Source: Cellvibrionaceae bacterium (GTDB lineage: Bacteria; Pseudomonadota; Gammaproteobacteria; Pseudomonadales; Cellvibrionaceae). From it: a stretch of 64,000 bases of DNA. The notes under the pieces were generated by a model. That model worked only from the letters and a program-made list of their open reading frames with translations, ran no database searches and was not told the DNA's origin. The stretch lies in assembly GCA_021151695.1 (NCBI GenBank), contig JAGKWU010000015.1, positions 31,990 through 95,989 on the forward strand. The letters run 5' to 3'. The translations under genes and the position numbers were made by a program. Positions 42,409 through 52,100 of this stretch are shown here, one piece after another; within the stretch, counting starts at the first letter, position 1, and every line of letters begins with the position of its first letter.

Positions 42409-42422
42409 TGTAACCGTTTACA
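42409..42422. promoter_or_regulatory. LacI-type operator upstream of GH5, site 3
   Basis: TGTAACCGTTTACA, a near-perfect palindrome and the same form as 9690-9735. The rest of the gap 42212-42616 holds no gene. Confidence 0.6.
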
Positions 42423-42552
42423 TGCTAAAAGGGAGAGATTTGTCAGTCAAATTTATTTGGCGCTCCACACCGCAGGTGTTACCGCTAACCTGAAAGTGGG
42501 AAGATTCACGGGAAAAAGTGCGATTATTGGTAGCGGTTTTTATGTATAAAAA

Positions 42553-42595
42553 ATTGAAGCCCCCGAACTGACCAGTCACAGTCGAGCTCAGGGGC
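42553..42595 (-). terminator. Probable terminator of the DUF481 gene
   Basis: GCCCC/GGGGC outer stem with an internal loop, followed by AATTTTTTATA on the minus strand. Confidence 0.45.
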
Positions 42596-42616
42596 ACTGC
42601 AGCAAGGAGGGAACAC

Positions 42617-43408
42617 CTAGAAATTAAATGCTATGGCCGTTTTGTATTCGGCGTTGGTTTTGTGGTTATCGATGGGCTCTGGCAGATTGAGGTTTTGCGC
42701 CGGTTCGCTGTCGTAGGTCAGGCGGTAATTGACCCGCAGCACCAACTTATCTGAAAGTTTTACGTCGATACCCGCATCAAACAGCACGCGGAAATCGTCC
42801 CAATTGTTGGTCGCCGGCTGGTAATAGGTAGTATTGATCAGCGCCACCTGCGGGTTTATCTGGTGGCTGTAGCTGTAGTAGCTATTCATTCGCCACAAGT
42901 GGTTGTGCTCTTCGTAGGTAACCAGGTCGAGTTTTTCGTATTCGCGAAAAGCACCGGCACCCACCACAAACGAATAGACATCCTGCTTTTGCGCAATGGT
43001 GTAACGGCCACCACCGCCAGCCAGTACACGTGAATTCAGGTTTTTAAACTCGTTTTTTTCCCACTGGCCAAAAGCTTCTACACCCCAGTGGTCATCCAGC
43101 AAATGGGTCCAGCGGCCGTGGATAAAGGTGTTATCCGTGTCTCTTTCGCCGTGGTCTGATCCGTATTCGCGCGCGAACAAGCCGAGGTAAATATTCTGGT
43201 CTTCGCGATACACAATCTTGGCGGCGCCTTCGTAGGATTCTTTTTCCTCATCGCCACTCTTGCCACCCAAACCAATTTTTACCGAACCGGATAAACCCTC
43301 GTCGGGCAAATTAGGGCGTTCGTTTTCGATATTGGCAATCGCCAGCGCCGAAGGCACTTGCATCAATCCATAGGCTACCAAACCAATGGATAACAGATAT
43401 TTATTCAC
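42617..43408 (-). CDS. DUF481-like outer-membrane beta-barrel protein
   Basis: 263 residues: signal peptide (about 1-23, ending ALA) then alternating amphipathic strands (GSVKIGLGGKSG, AAKIVYREDQNIYLGLFA, YTIAQKQDVYSFVVGAGA) and a C-terminal AIAFNF, the terminal Phe of barrel proteins. It fits the DUF481 group of small outer-membrane proteins of unknown role. It lies between GH5 and GH127 and could be a porin-like or structural protein. Confidence 0.68.
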   Translation of the reverse strand: MNKYLLSIGLVAYGLMQVPSALAIANIENERPNLPDEGLSGSVKIGLGGKSGDEEKESYEGAAKIVYREDQNIYLGLFAREYGSDHGERDTDNTFIHGRWTHLLDDHWGVEAFGQWEKNEFKNLNSRVLAGGGGRYTIAQKQDVYSFVVGAGAFREYEKLDLVTYEEHNHLWRMNSYYSYSHQINPQVALINTTYYQPATNNWDDFRVLFDAGIDVKLSDKLVLRVNYRLTYDSEPAQNLNLPEPIDNHKTNAEYKTAIAFNF

Positions 43409-43503
43409 TTTTTTTCTCTTGTTTAGCGGGAGGGCGGATTATAGACAGGGAATAAAGGAGGGGCTAGGTCGTTACATCGGAAACAGGAAGTGAATCTAAC
43501 GGA

Positions 43504-43615
43504 GGGGAGTCGTCATCCTCGCCTAGCGGGGATCCAGCTCTTGCTTTAAAAATATTGGAAGTTGAAGACTATAAGAACTGGATCCCCGGCCTGTGGCCGA
43601 GGATGACGACTCCCC
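43504..43615. repeat. Interspersed palindromic repeat, copy 4
   Basis: Arms beginning GGGGAGTCGTCATCCTCG and ending GAGGATGACGACTCCCC, with a loop of about 40 bp. It lies in the 252-bp gap between GH127 and the DUF481-like gene. Confidence 0.88.
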
Positions 43616-43660
43616 TTTGCTAGATACATTTATTATTTCAAAGAACCACCGTTATCCAAA

Positions 43661-46015
43661 TTAACGCAACAAACGCAATCCATACAAGCCCCCAGCAATG
43701 GAGCCAGGCTTGGCGACAAACTTTACCGTCAACTTGCCTTTGCTCGCCACTACCAGGCTCGCGGGAATTTCATAATCCTGCGTGTAGATTTCTTGCGGTG
43801 CATCATTGGTAAGCGTTACTGATTTGATCAGCTGATTGTTGATGTAAATATCAAACTTGCGGCCAGCATCCAGTGTTGAATAACTCAGGCGCAATACTTT
43901 TGCTTCGCGTTTTTTATCCGTCAGATCGTAACTCAACCAGCCAGTCGCATGGCGCCAGTGCATGCCTTTATTCAAACCTGCATCGCCGCCCTCCGCTTTA
44001 AAAAAGTGGTCCGATTCCGGCTGCTGCTCGCCCGGTGCGACCTGATCAATAGTCTGCGCTTCCAACGCCAAGCGCTTGGCTTCTTTCTCCGCCGTCTGCG
44101 CTTGCAGCACTTTTAAATTCTCTGGCGTCGAGTAAGGCCAGTAGATCATATACCGTGAATCGTGCAGGCGGAAGAATGGAATAAACTCGATATTCTGCGC
44201 GTTCTTGCCTTGCAGCAAACCTTCAGCAACAAACGTAAGCGGTTTACCGGGGACGGGCTTGAATTTCGCCAGGAAATCCGTGCTATCGCTGACAAACAAA
44301 GGCGCGGCTTCCAGCGGGCACACCTGTCCCTGCGCTATATGGCCCATGCGCGAATCGTCGGCGAGGAACTCCAACTTTTCGTCGCCAAAGGGTTTGGTTT
44401 TAGCGGCAAGTACAATAGGGCCATGTAAGAGTGCATAATAGTTTGAGTGGTCCGGCATCTGTTCAAGCTGCGTATGCATTGGCAAACTCAATTCAACCTT
44501 GTCGCCTTTGCGCCAACTGCGTTTCAGGTCGATATACTCACCCGGTTTTGCATCCACTTTCACCAGCTTATTGTTAACTTTAAGCTGCAACGCACCCGCA
44601 TTGACCCACTGCGGGTAACGCAACTTCAACGAAAATTTCTTGTTGCTATTGATACTAATACTGGTGCTGGATTCGTCGGGAAACAGATTGTTTTGGCTTA
44701 ACTGGATATTTTCCTCTCGCCAATTCAAGGTGGACGGAATAAACAGGTTTACATACACAGCATCTTTATCGTGTGCGTAAATAAATTCGCCGTATTTGGC
44801 ATGGCTCTCAATGCCTGAGCCAACACAGCACCACATGCCTTTATCGACTTGTGAATAAACACGATAGTGGTTGGGGCGCATAGGCGTGAAGTACACAAAG
44901 CCACCGGTCTCGGGGCGCTGCGATGAAAGTATATGATTGTAAAGCGCACGCTCGTAGTAATCGGCATAGCTGGCTTTGCTATCACTTAAAAATAATAACT
45001 CGGTGAGCTTGAGCATATTGTAGGTGTTGCAGGTTTCCGGCCCTTCCACCTCGTTGATCATGCTCGAAAAATCTTTGTCATCGTGAAAGTGTTCTTTCAC
45101 GCTATTACCGCCGATGGCAACCGTGCGATGGTCATGCACTGTTTGCCAAAAAAATTGTGCGGCATTTTTCCAATCTTTATTGCCGGTAATATCGCCTATG
45201 CGCTTAAAGCCAATCACTTTGGGAATTTGCGTATTGGCATGCAAACCGGTGAGTTTATCCTGCCCTTCTTTTAGTGGATTCAAAATCGCTTGATGGGAAA
45301 AGCGAATAGCCAGATCCAGATATTTTTTATCGCCCGTCAGTTGGGAAACATCGGCAAGTACTTCGTTCATACCGCCCTGTTCTGCCCGCAACATATTTTG
45401 CATCTGCTCATCGGACAGACGATTAGTGAGCGCAAGCGTCCAATCAGACAATGCGACCAACATAACCTTTGCGTCTTCGTTACCGGTGTATTTATAAGCA
45501 TCGCGCAAACCGGCAAATAGCTTGTGCAAGTTATACCAGGGCACCCACTTGCCGTTTACCGAAAAATTATCGGCTTGCAATTTACCTTGGGCAATTTGTA
45601 ACAAAGCATCTCTGCCACCGGGAATTCCACCAAGGTAACCATCACCATTTTTTTGCTGGCATTTTTTTAATTCAGCCACCACATAATTCACGCGCTCCAA
45701 CACCGTTGCATCGCCCGTAGCAGCGTACATAAGTGACAGCGCCGACAAGTAATGCCCGCCCATATGGCCATCAAGTCCGGTGGACTCCCAATTGCCATAA
45801 CTCGGCTCTTTTTGCTCAACACCCGCCTCGCGCTGGAAAGGTGCCAGCATGCGATCTGGATCAAGCTCCATCAAATAATGGAGGTCGGTATTTTGGGTAT
45901 CGAGGAAAATACTGGGGCTTAAGCGAACGTCTTGCAGAGGGAACAGTTCTGTTGCCATCGCCAGAGGACTCTGGATCAGCATTGCCAACAAGGCGACGGA
46001 AAATAATGTTTTCAC
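43661..46015 (-). CDS. GH127 beta-L-arabinofuranosidase-type enzyme
   Basis: 784 residues with a Sec signal peptide (ending LAMA). DUF1680/GH127 (alpha/alpha)6 domain with the zinc-cysteine site: Glu327 and Cys329 in GPETCNTYNM, Cys396-Cys397 in MWCCVGSG, corresponding to Glu338, Cys340, Cys417 and Cys418 of HypBA1 as I recall. Cysteine acts as nucleophile in that family. The substrate is expected to be beta-linked arabinofuranose, as on hydroxyproline-rich plant glycoproteins or rhamnogalacturonan II. A C-terminal beta-sandwich (about 640-784) may assist binding. GTG at 46015 has GAGGA 5 nt upstream and begins a clean signal peptide; the frame also offers GTG at 46027. Confidence 0.88.
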   Translation of the reverse strand: MKTLFSVALLAMLIQSPLAMATELFPLQDVRLSPSIFLDTQNTDLHYLMELDPDRMLAPFQREAGVEQKEPSYGNWESTGLDGHMGGHYLSALSLMYAATGDATVLERVNYVVAELKKCQQKNGDGYLGGIPGGRDALLQIAQGKLQADNFSVNGKWVPWYNLHKLFAGLRDAYKYTGNEDAKVMLVALSDWTLALTNRLSDEQMQNMLRAEQGGMNEVLADVSQLTGDKKYLDLAIRFSHQAILNPLKEGQDKLTGLHANTQIPKVIGFKRIGDITGNKDWKNAAQFFWQTVHDHRTVAIGGNSVKEHFHDDKDFSSMINEVEGPETCNTYNMLKLTELLFLSDSKASYADYYERALYNHILSSQRPETGGFVYFTPMRPNHYRVYSQVDKGMWCCVGSGIESHAKYGEFIYAHDKDAVYVNLFIPSTLNWREENIQLSQNNLFPDESSTSISINSNKKFSLKLRYPQWVNAGALQLKVNNKLVKVDAKPGEYIDLKRSWRKGDKVELSLPMHTQLEQMPDHSNYYALLHGPIVLAAKTKPFGDEKLEFLADDSRMGHIAQGQVCPLEAAPLFVSDSTDFLAKFKPVPGKPLTFVAEGLLQGKNAQNIEFIPFFRLHDSRYMIYWPYSTPENLKVLQAQTAEKEAKRLALEAQTIDQVAPGEQQPESDHFFKAEGGDAGLNKGMHWRHATGWLSYDLTDKKREAKVLRLSYSTLDAGRKFDIYINNQLIKSVTLTNDAPQEIYTQDYEIPASLVVASKGKLTVKFVAKPGSIAGGLYGLRLLR

Positions 46016-46077
46016 AGGTTTCCTCACTCAGAAAATAATTGAGTTCAATTTTAGTTCAATCATCAGGGCTTACAAAC

Positions 46078-46109
46078 AAAAAGGGCAACTCAAGAGAGTT
46101 GCCCTTTTT
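46078..46109. terminator. Terminator between TonB receptor and GH127
   Basis: 14-bp stem AAAAAGGGCAACTC/GAGTTGCCCTTTTT with loop AAGA, symmetric for both strands. Confidence 0.88.
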
Positions 46110-46125
46110 GTTACGCGGCCATCAG

Positions 46126-48897
46126 TTAAAATGAGTAGCGCGCGCCAATAGCAAAGGTACGACTGTAAATAGACGAACCGAAGTTGCTAATGGTCGCACC
46201 ATTCTCGCCGTAATGACTTTGATAAATCTCATTAGTCAGGTTGGTGCCATCTACCGTCAGCTCAAGGTTATCCAACAGTTTGTAGCTGATTTGCAGATCC
46301 ATACTGGACTCTGGCTTTCTCCATACTTCCAGTGGGTTAGCAAACAGTGCCGCCTCGTAATTATTCAGGAATGCGCTACGCCATGCATATGACAAGCGCG
46401 CACCCAATTTGTTTTTATCGTAAGCCAACACCACACTATAGGAGGAGTCAGATACACCAAACAGCGAGGTTTCCTTATAGCCGGTAATATTGGCGTTAGA
46501 ATCTGTGATCGGCGTAGTTTGCGATGATGACAAGCGAGTGTAACTGGCCTGAACACCAAATCCATCAAGCACGCTTGGCAGATTCTCGGGGAACCAAACC
46601 AACCCCAATTCCGCACCGTGCAATTCGCCGTTAGACGCATTGTATGGCTGACTCAGAATATAGGTTGAGGTTACACCCTGAGCATTGGTGTGCTGGACTG
46701 GGCGGCGGAAATCAATAATGAAACCTTTAATATCGCGCTTGAACAAAGTGCCGTATAAAGAACTGGATGGAGCGAAGTACCACTCCAATGACAGATCGTA
46801 GTTTTTCGATTCCGTTGATTTCAAATCAGAGTTTCCACCGCCCGCAGAACCGTTGGTATTAGTTACACTGTCAGTGTAAGTAATGTTTGGGTTTAGCGAC
46901 GAGAAACCCGGGCGGCGCAATGTTTCGGTATAACTGAAACGCGCCATCAAATCGTCTGCCAGGCTGTAACGTATCACGGCACTTGGCAGGAACTTGGAGC
47001 CATCAGCAGAGCCCGTGGAAGAAACACCGGTTGCTTTATCGTAAAACACCATGTCAGTGCTGGTGCCGGTGTAACGCACACCAATTTCACCATCCAGTTT
47101 ACGGTCGGCAATTTCAGTTTCGTACTTAGCTACCGCGTATGCAGAAGTAGTTACTTCATCAATCTCGAAAGTTTTGAACAGATCTTGCTTCGAAAGATTG
47201 TAAATACCGCGCATTTCATCAGCGTGAGATCTGATGTAGAAACCGTTGGCAGCAGCCCAAGTGGTTGGTACGTCTGCACGGCCATCAAAGAAACCGTGAT
47301 TGATGTATACCAAGCCAGGTGTTGCGGCAAGGTCTATAGAATTGTTGTAGCCGTCTTGTGTGCTATTAGCTTCTGATACACCACGATCATCGTAACGCAA
47401 ACCGAAATTAAAGCTGTGGAAAATACCAGCGTCTGCGGTGTAGGTTGCATCTGCTGTGAAGGTTGTTGCGTCACCCTGATTTTTGTTCGCGTTGTCATAC
47501 AACTGGGCTGAATGCCATTGCGATGCATCCGCAGAATCAGCTTCGTTTACCGCCGTCGCTGGATCATCAAGGAATTCGTAGGCTGGAATACCGCCTTTAT
47601 CATTAAAATCTACGTTGATACCGTAGCCACCTTTATCGAAACGCATAGCGAAGAAATCAGATTTAAAGGTACTTTTTTGATAAACCAATTCTGATTTTAC
47701 TTGCAGGTTGTCGGTAAAGTCCCACTTGCCTCCCAATGAATATACGTAGCTATCGGTCTGACCGGTAGTCAGGTCGCCACTGGTAAACATATATTGGTGA
47801 CTGTCGCTACGCGATTTCACAATATTAGTGCCGGGGAAAAGCTCAACATTCGCCGCCGATGGATTATTAGCATAATCACCCCACCAGTCTACGAAAGAAA
47901 ACAACAGTGAGTTGAAAGACGAATTGCGGTAGCCGTTGTAGAAAGTTTCAAAGGTATATTCAGATTTGTCATCCGGCGCATACTGCAATGAAATATTGGC
48001 TGCTGGACGTTCGCGCTCACCAGTAAAGTCACTGGCGAAAATCGCATCGCGCGACAGCACGTAGGCTTCCTGCTTTCCGTTTACGGTTAGGGTAGAGCCA
48101 GGAGCAGTAGCCAAACCATTCAGTTGGCCTGGGGTCCAGATGGGATTTTCAGCCACACCAGCGTGGTCAGTGAAAATGCGCTCCCAGGGAGTAAATACGG
48201 TAGTCGGCGTACCTGTAGCAAAAGGCACCATAGCGCCCGGGGTTACACTTTGGTCACGATAGTTGGTTTTGGTGTAAGACAAGTTAACCAAAGCTCCGAA
48301 CTCACCGGCACCTGTATCCCAACGGTCACTCGCAAGAGCACTGATAGCTGGGTCAGTTTTTTCAGCCTGCTCTTGATAAATTCCACGAGCGGCAACGACA
48401 AATTTGCTCCCCTCAAAATCAAAGGGTCGCTGGGTTTTAATATCGACTACACCGGCAATTCCGGTTTCCAACTGACTTGCGGAACGGGTTTTATAGACGT
48501 CAACCTGCTTCAACAGGCTCGCGGGAATATCTTGCAACTGAACGGCCGTGCCAGATGCGGTAAATACATTTCGGCCATTCACAGTAGTGGTAACGTCAGT
48601 CAAACCACGAATGGAAATGCCAGAGACTTCACCAGAGCCACGGTTGGTTACCTGTACACCGGTAACACGCTGCAAAGACTCCACCAGATTGTTATCGGGA
48701 AATTTGCCGATATCTTCGGCAACTACCGAGTCAACGATTTGAACTTTCTCTTTTTTAACATCCAGAGCTTTCGCCAAGCTCTCACGGATACCGGAAACAA
48801 CAATCTCTTCTACGGCTTCATCCGCTGCCAATACATGGGCGCTGCCCACGACTGTCGTCATTGCTATTACCGCACTTAATATCTTTTTACTGAACAT
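46126..48897 (-). CDS. TonB-dependent receptor, arabinan twin A
   Basis: 923-residue outer-membrane transporter. Signal peptide ends at VLAAD (about residue 25); TonB-box-like EEIVVSGIRESL; plug about 45-170 with DIGKFPDNNLVESLQRVTGV and ISIRGLTDVTTTVNGRNVF; a barrel ends in ARYSF. GAGGA precedes the ATG. Its first 130 residues are nearly identical to those of the receptor at 52957, with which it brackets the GH43-LamG gene. The promoter carries a full 12-bp motif. Likely substrate: arabino-oligosaccharides, inferred from context. Confidence 0.92.
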   Translation of the reverse strand: MFSKKILSAVIAMTTVVGSAHVLAADEAVEEIVVSGIRESLAKALDVKKEKVQIVDSVVAEDIGKFPDNNLVESLQRVTGVQVTNRGSGEVSGISIRGLTDVTTTVNGRNVFTASGTAVQLQDIPASLLKQVDVYKTRSASQLETGIAGVVDIKTQRPFDFEGSKFVVAARGIYQEQAEKTDPAISALASDRWDTGAGEFGALVNLSYTKTNYRDQSVTPGAMVPFATGTPTTVFTPWERIFTDHAGVAENPIWTPGQLNGLATAPGSTLTVNGKQEAYVLSRDAIFASDFTGERERPAANISLQYAPDDKSEYTFETFYNGYRNSSFNSLLFSFVDWWGDYANNPSAANVELFPGTNIVKSRSDSHQYMFTSGDLTTGQTDSYVYSLGGKWDFTDNLQVKSELVYQKSTFKSDFFAMRFDKGGYGINVDFNDKGGIPAYEFLDDPATAVNEADSADASQWHSAQLYDNANKNQGDATTFTADATYTADAGIFHSFNFGLRYDDRGVSEANSTQDGYNNSIDLAATPGLVYINHGFFDGRADVPTTWAAANGFYIRSHADEMRGIYNLSKQDLFKTFEIDEVTTSAYAVAKYETEIADRKLDGEIGVRYTGTSTDMVFYDKATGVSSTGSADGSKFLPSAVIRYSLADDLMARFSYTETLRRPGFSSLNPNITYTDSVTNTNGSAGGGNSDLKSTESKNYDLSLEWYFAPSSSLYGTLFKRDIKGFIIDFRRPVQHTNAQGVTSTYILSQPYNASNGELHGAELGLVWFPENLPSVLDGFGVQASYTRLSSSQTTPITDSNANITGYKETSLFGVSDSSYSVVLAYDKNKLGARLSYAWRSAFLNNYEAALFANPLEVWRKPESSMDLQISYKLLDNLELTVDGTNLTNEIYQSHYGENGATISNFGSSIYSRTFAIGARYSF

Positions 48898-49041
48898 GAG
48901 TTAGTCCTCTCCGCCCCTCGTACCAAGCCTGTAAACCTGGTATCAGGTATTTGTATTATTAATTTTATTGTTTTGGCGGCTTTTAGCAGGAAAAGCCGTC
49001 AAATGTTCTCATGTCTTCCATTGGAATGCCGCCTTGTGCAT

Positions 49042-49053
49042 ATTGTAAGACAA
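49042..49053 (-). promoter_or_regulatory. Arabinan-block motif before TonB twin A
   Basis: TTGTCTTACAAT on the minus strand, 12 of 12, also a TTGT-N3-ACAA palindrome. It lies just downstream of the -10, near the expected transcription start. Confidence 0.6.
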
Positions 49054-49057
49054 TATG

Positions 49058-49086
49058 ATCGTATGTTTGTTTTGGGGGATAGTCAA
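49058..49086 (-). promoter_or_regulatory. Predicted promoter of TonB twin A
   Basis: On the minus strand TTGACT (49086-49081) and TACGAT (49063-49058) are 17 bp apart. Confidence 0.6.
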
Positions 49087-49127
49087 CGACTTTTTATAAA
49101 GTGAGATCTAGATGTTTTGGTAGAAAC

Positions 49128-49155
49128 AAAAAAAAACGGGCCTCAAAGAGGCCCG
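49128..49155 (-). terminator. Terminator of the GH43-LamG gene
   Basis: 8-bp stem CGGGCCTC/GAGGCCCG with loop TTT, followed by nine T on the minus strand. It lies inside the 282-bp gap upstream of TonB twin A. Confidence 0.88.
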
Positions 49156-49179
49156 CTGGAGATTACAAACAATTCGAAC

Positions 49180-52100
49180 TTATTTGGCTGTCGCTTTGTT
49201 GTAGAGGAAGCTTACATCCTCAGCACTAAGCACATCGTTGTATAGGTTCACCTCGTCAACCATACCGTGGAATGCAGTATCCCAGAAGGTACAACCTACG
49301 GAGAACTGGGTTGCACCTGACAATACGTTCGGGAAATCAACCATATCAGCAACTTTAACACCATCAATGTATGCCTTGTACTTACCGTTGTCGACAGTGA
49401 CAATCACATTGGCCCAAGTGTTCAGCGGCAGTTTAAAAGGAGCGTTGTTCTTAACGAACACACCATCAAACCATCTGGCGCTACCGGACCATAGTAGAGA
49501 ATTGGAACCGCCAGGTAGCTGGCCAGGAACCAGGCTAATCCAATGATTAACATCAGTCATACCGAAGAAAGCGGATGAGTAGTCTTTAGCTTCAGCGGCA
49601 TTCAACCACAGAGATACCGAGTAGCTGAAATCCTGAATCATATTGTCACCCAGTTTCACACAGGAGCTGCCATTCAGCACCAATGCTTTGTTGGCAACAC
49701 CATCTGCGTAAGAGACTTCACCACCATCCACATTCAGGAAGCCACCTTTAACAATACCTGAGGCGAATACACCAGATTGTTCGTCAAGATTTCCATCAAA
49801 TTTGTAAACAGCAACTGGGAATGGTGGCGCTTTGGATTTAACAGTAGCCACAAACTCTTTAGTGACTGCCGAGCCACCATAACTAATGGTCGCGGTCAAA
49901 GTGACAGTAGCATCAGATTCTGTAGCCGCTGGTTGTGTAATAGTACCAACAGCATCCAGTGCACCTGAGTTGTTACTTGTCCAGCTAACAGCAACACCGT
50001 ATTCACCCGCTAACGGCAGATCAAGATCTTCTTTCAGAGCTGAAATGTCACCAAGAGTCAGAGCAGCCTTCGCCTCAGCAAGAACATCAGCGGCTGGCAT
50101 GCTACCAGGATCAGTCAAAGCAACCTCGTCGGGCGTTAATACCTTGTTGTAAATTTTCAGATCATCGATCAAACCATTGTACGGGATATCCCAATAGTTA
50201 ACCCCCAAAGCGAACTTGCCAACATTATTGCTAAACAAATCAACAATACCATTGACGGTACATTTCTTTTCACCGTTTAAGTAGACGGTTGCCAAGCCTT
50301 TATCAATAGAGAAAGTTACTGCAGTCCACTCATTTAATGGCAGCGCAACACCCGAAGCACACCAGGCATCACCCGTACCAACTACAGTAGAAATGTGCCA
50401 GATTTTAAACGTAGCATCCCACCAGGTTTCCAGAGGCAAACTAATCCAGTCAAAACCTACTGCTGCAAAGAAACTAGGTGTATGTGCAGTTTTGGCGGCG
50501 GGTTTCAACCAATATGAAACCGTGTATTCGTAATTATTGATAATGCCGTCAGGCAACAACACACCATAATTATTTAATGCAACCGCTTGCCCATCATGAC
50601 CAGCACTATAAGCAGCTACACCACCAGCGTTATCGATACGATCGCCTGTTGTAGTAGCGGCAGCAAAATTGCCTTTGGCATCCTGCAAACCGCCATCAAA
50701 TTTGTACTGTGCGGTAGCTGAAACTATTTTCGGTGCGGTAACTTTTACCACGATCGTTTTGATTTTGGTTTGACCGTCCAAGGTAATCGTGGCTGTCAAT
50801 GTTACATTTTGATCACCTGCGGTGGTGCTAGGACGATTTACATGAGCAACACCAGTCAATTCACCAGTCTTCTTGTCGCGTTTCAGATTAATAATCGCTG
50901 GATTACTTGATGCCCAGGATACTGTCGCTGCATGAGTTCCGCGTAGCGGCACTGTCAACGTAGAATCGGCCGTCTCAGCAGGCAACACCAAGTCATCAGC
51001 AATCGCTGTCAAGGCTTCAGCAGTAGTTTTGTTAGGTAATTTTGAACCCCACAACGAAGAACCAGTGGTCGATACCGCAGAGAATACCGGCACGAGTTGA
51101 CGCAAAGATTCATCCCACTGCCACTGCATAACACCTTCATAAGAACCTATGTTGGCAGCCTCCGCGGCTCCGGTAATAACAAGGTTGATACGATTTTTAT
51201 CTGTGCTGGACAGTGTGTAATAGCCGGTCATTTCACCACTAATGGTGCGATTCTCGTTCAGTTTTACGTAAACAGAATTGTGCCCCGTAGCATTGGTATC
51301 ATGTTGATGACCAATAAGACGGTAATCACCTACCAGATCCGCAGAATCTACAGTATTCGTACCAGAGATAGGTGCATAACGCTGAGGAGATGCTACGAAC
51401 CAGCCGTCACTGTTTAACCACAACTCATGAACACGCACAGAGTGTTCTTCGCCACGATTTGGAAAACGTGTGTGGGTAACCAGGAAATATTTTTTAGCCG
51501 TTGCATCGTAGTAAACGGAGTTGTGGCCTGGCGACAAATAACCCCAACTATCACCACCATCCCCTACTTCCGATACAAAATTAAAACCACCCATCAACTT
51601 AACGCCATATTTGCTCAGCGTATCAACGTTGGTATTGGCCGCCACCATATCTTTACCAGCGGAATCCAAATATGGGCCGTTCGGAGTTTTGGAGCGAGAT
51701 ACACGAATGTTGTAACCGCCATTAGCCGCAAAGCCGCCAATAGAGTTAAACATGTAGTAGTAATCAGTCTCTGGACTGTAGGTAATCCAGGTACCTTCGA
51801 TAGGTGCAAAACCACCACCAGCCAGATGCTTGCCATAGCCTTGGCCAGCTTTGGGGGCGCCAGTGCTTTCATCCAATTCGAGGATAAAAATACCGCCGAA
51901 GTAAGAGCCGTACACCATCCACAGCTTGCCGTTCTTGTCGTAGAACACATGTGGGTCAATACCGTTAGGCATGGTGGCGCCATCAAACGACGTGACACCC
52001 GCCGGGCCTTTGCCATCAGCGATTTCCTGGTCGGTCATACCGGTACGCAGGATAAGGCTCTTATTAGCGTAAGGGCCTTCGATGTTGCTGGAGGTAGCTA

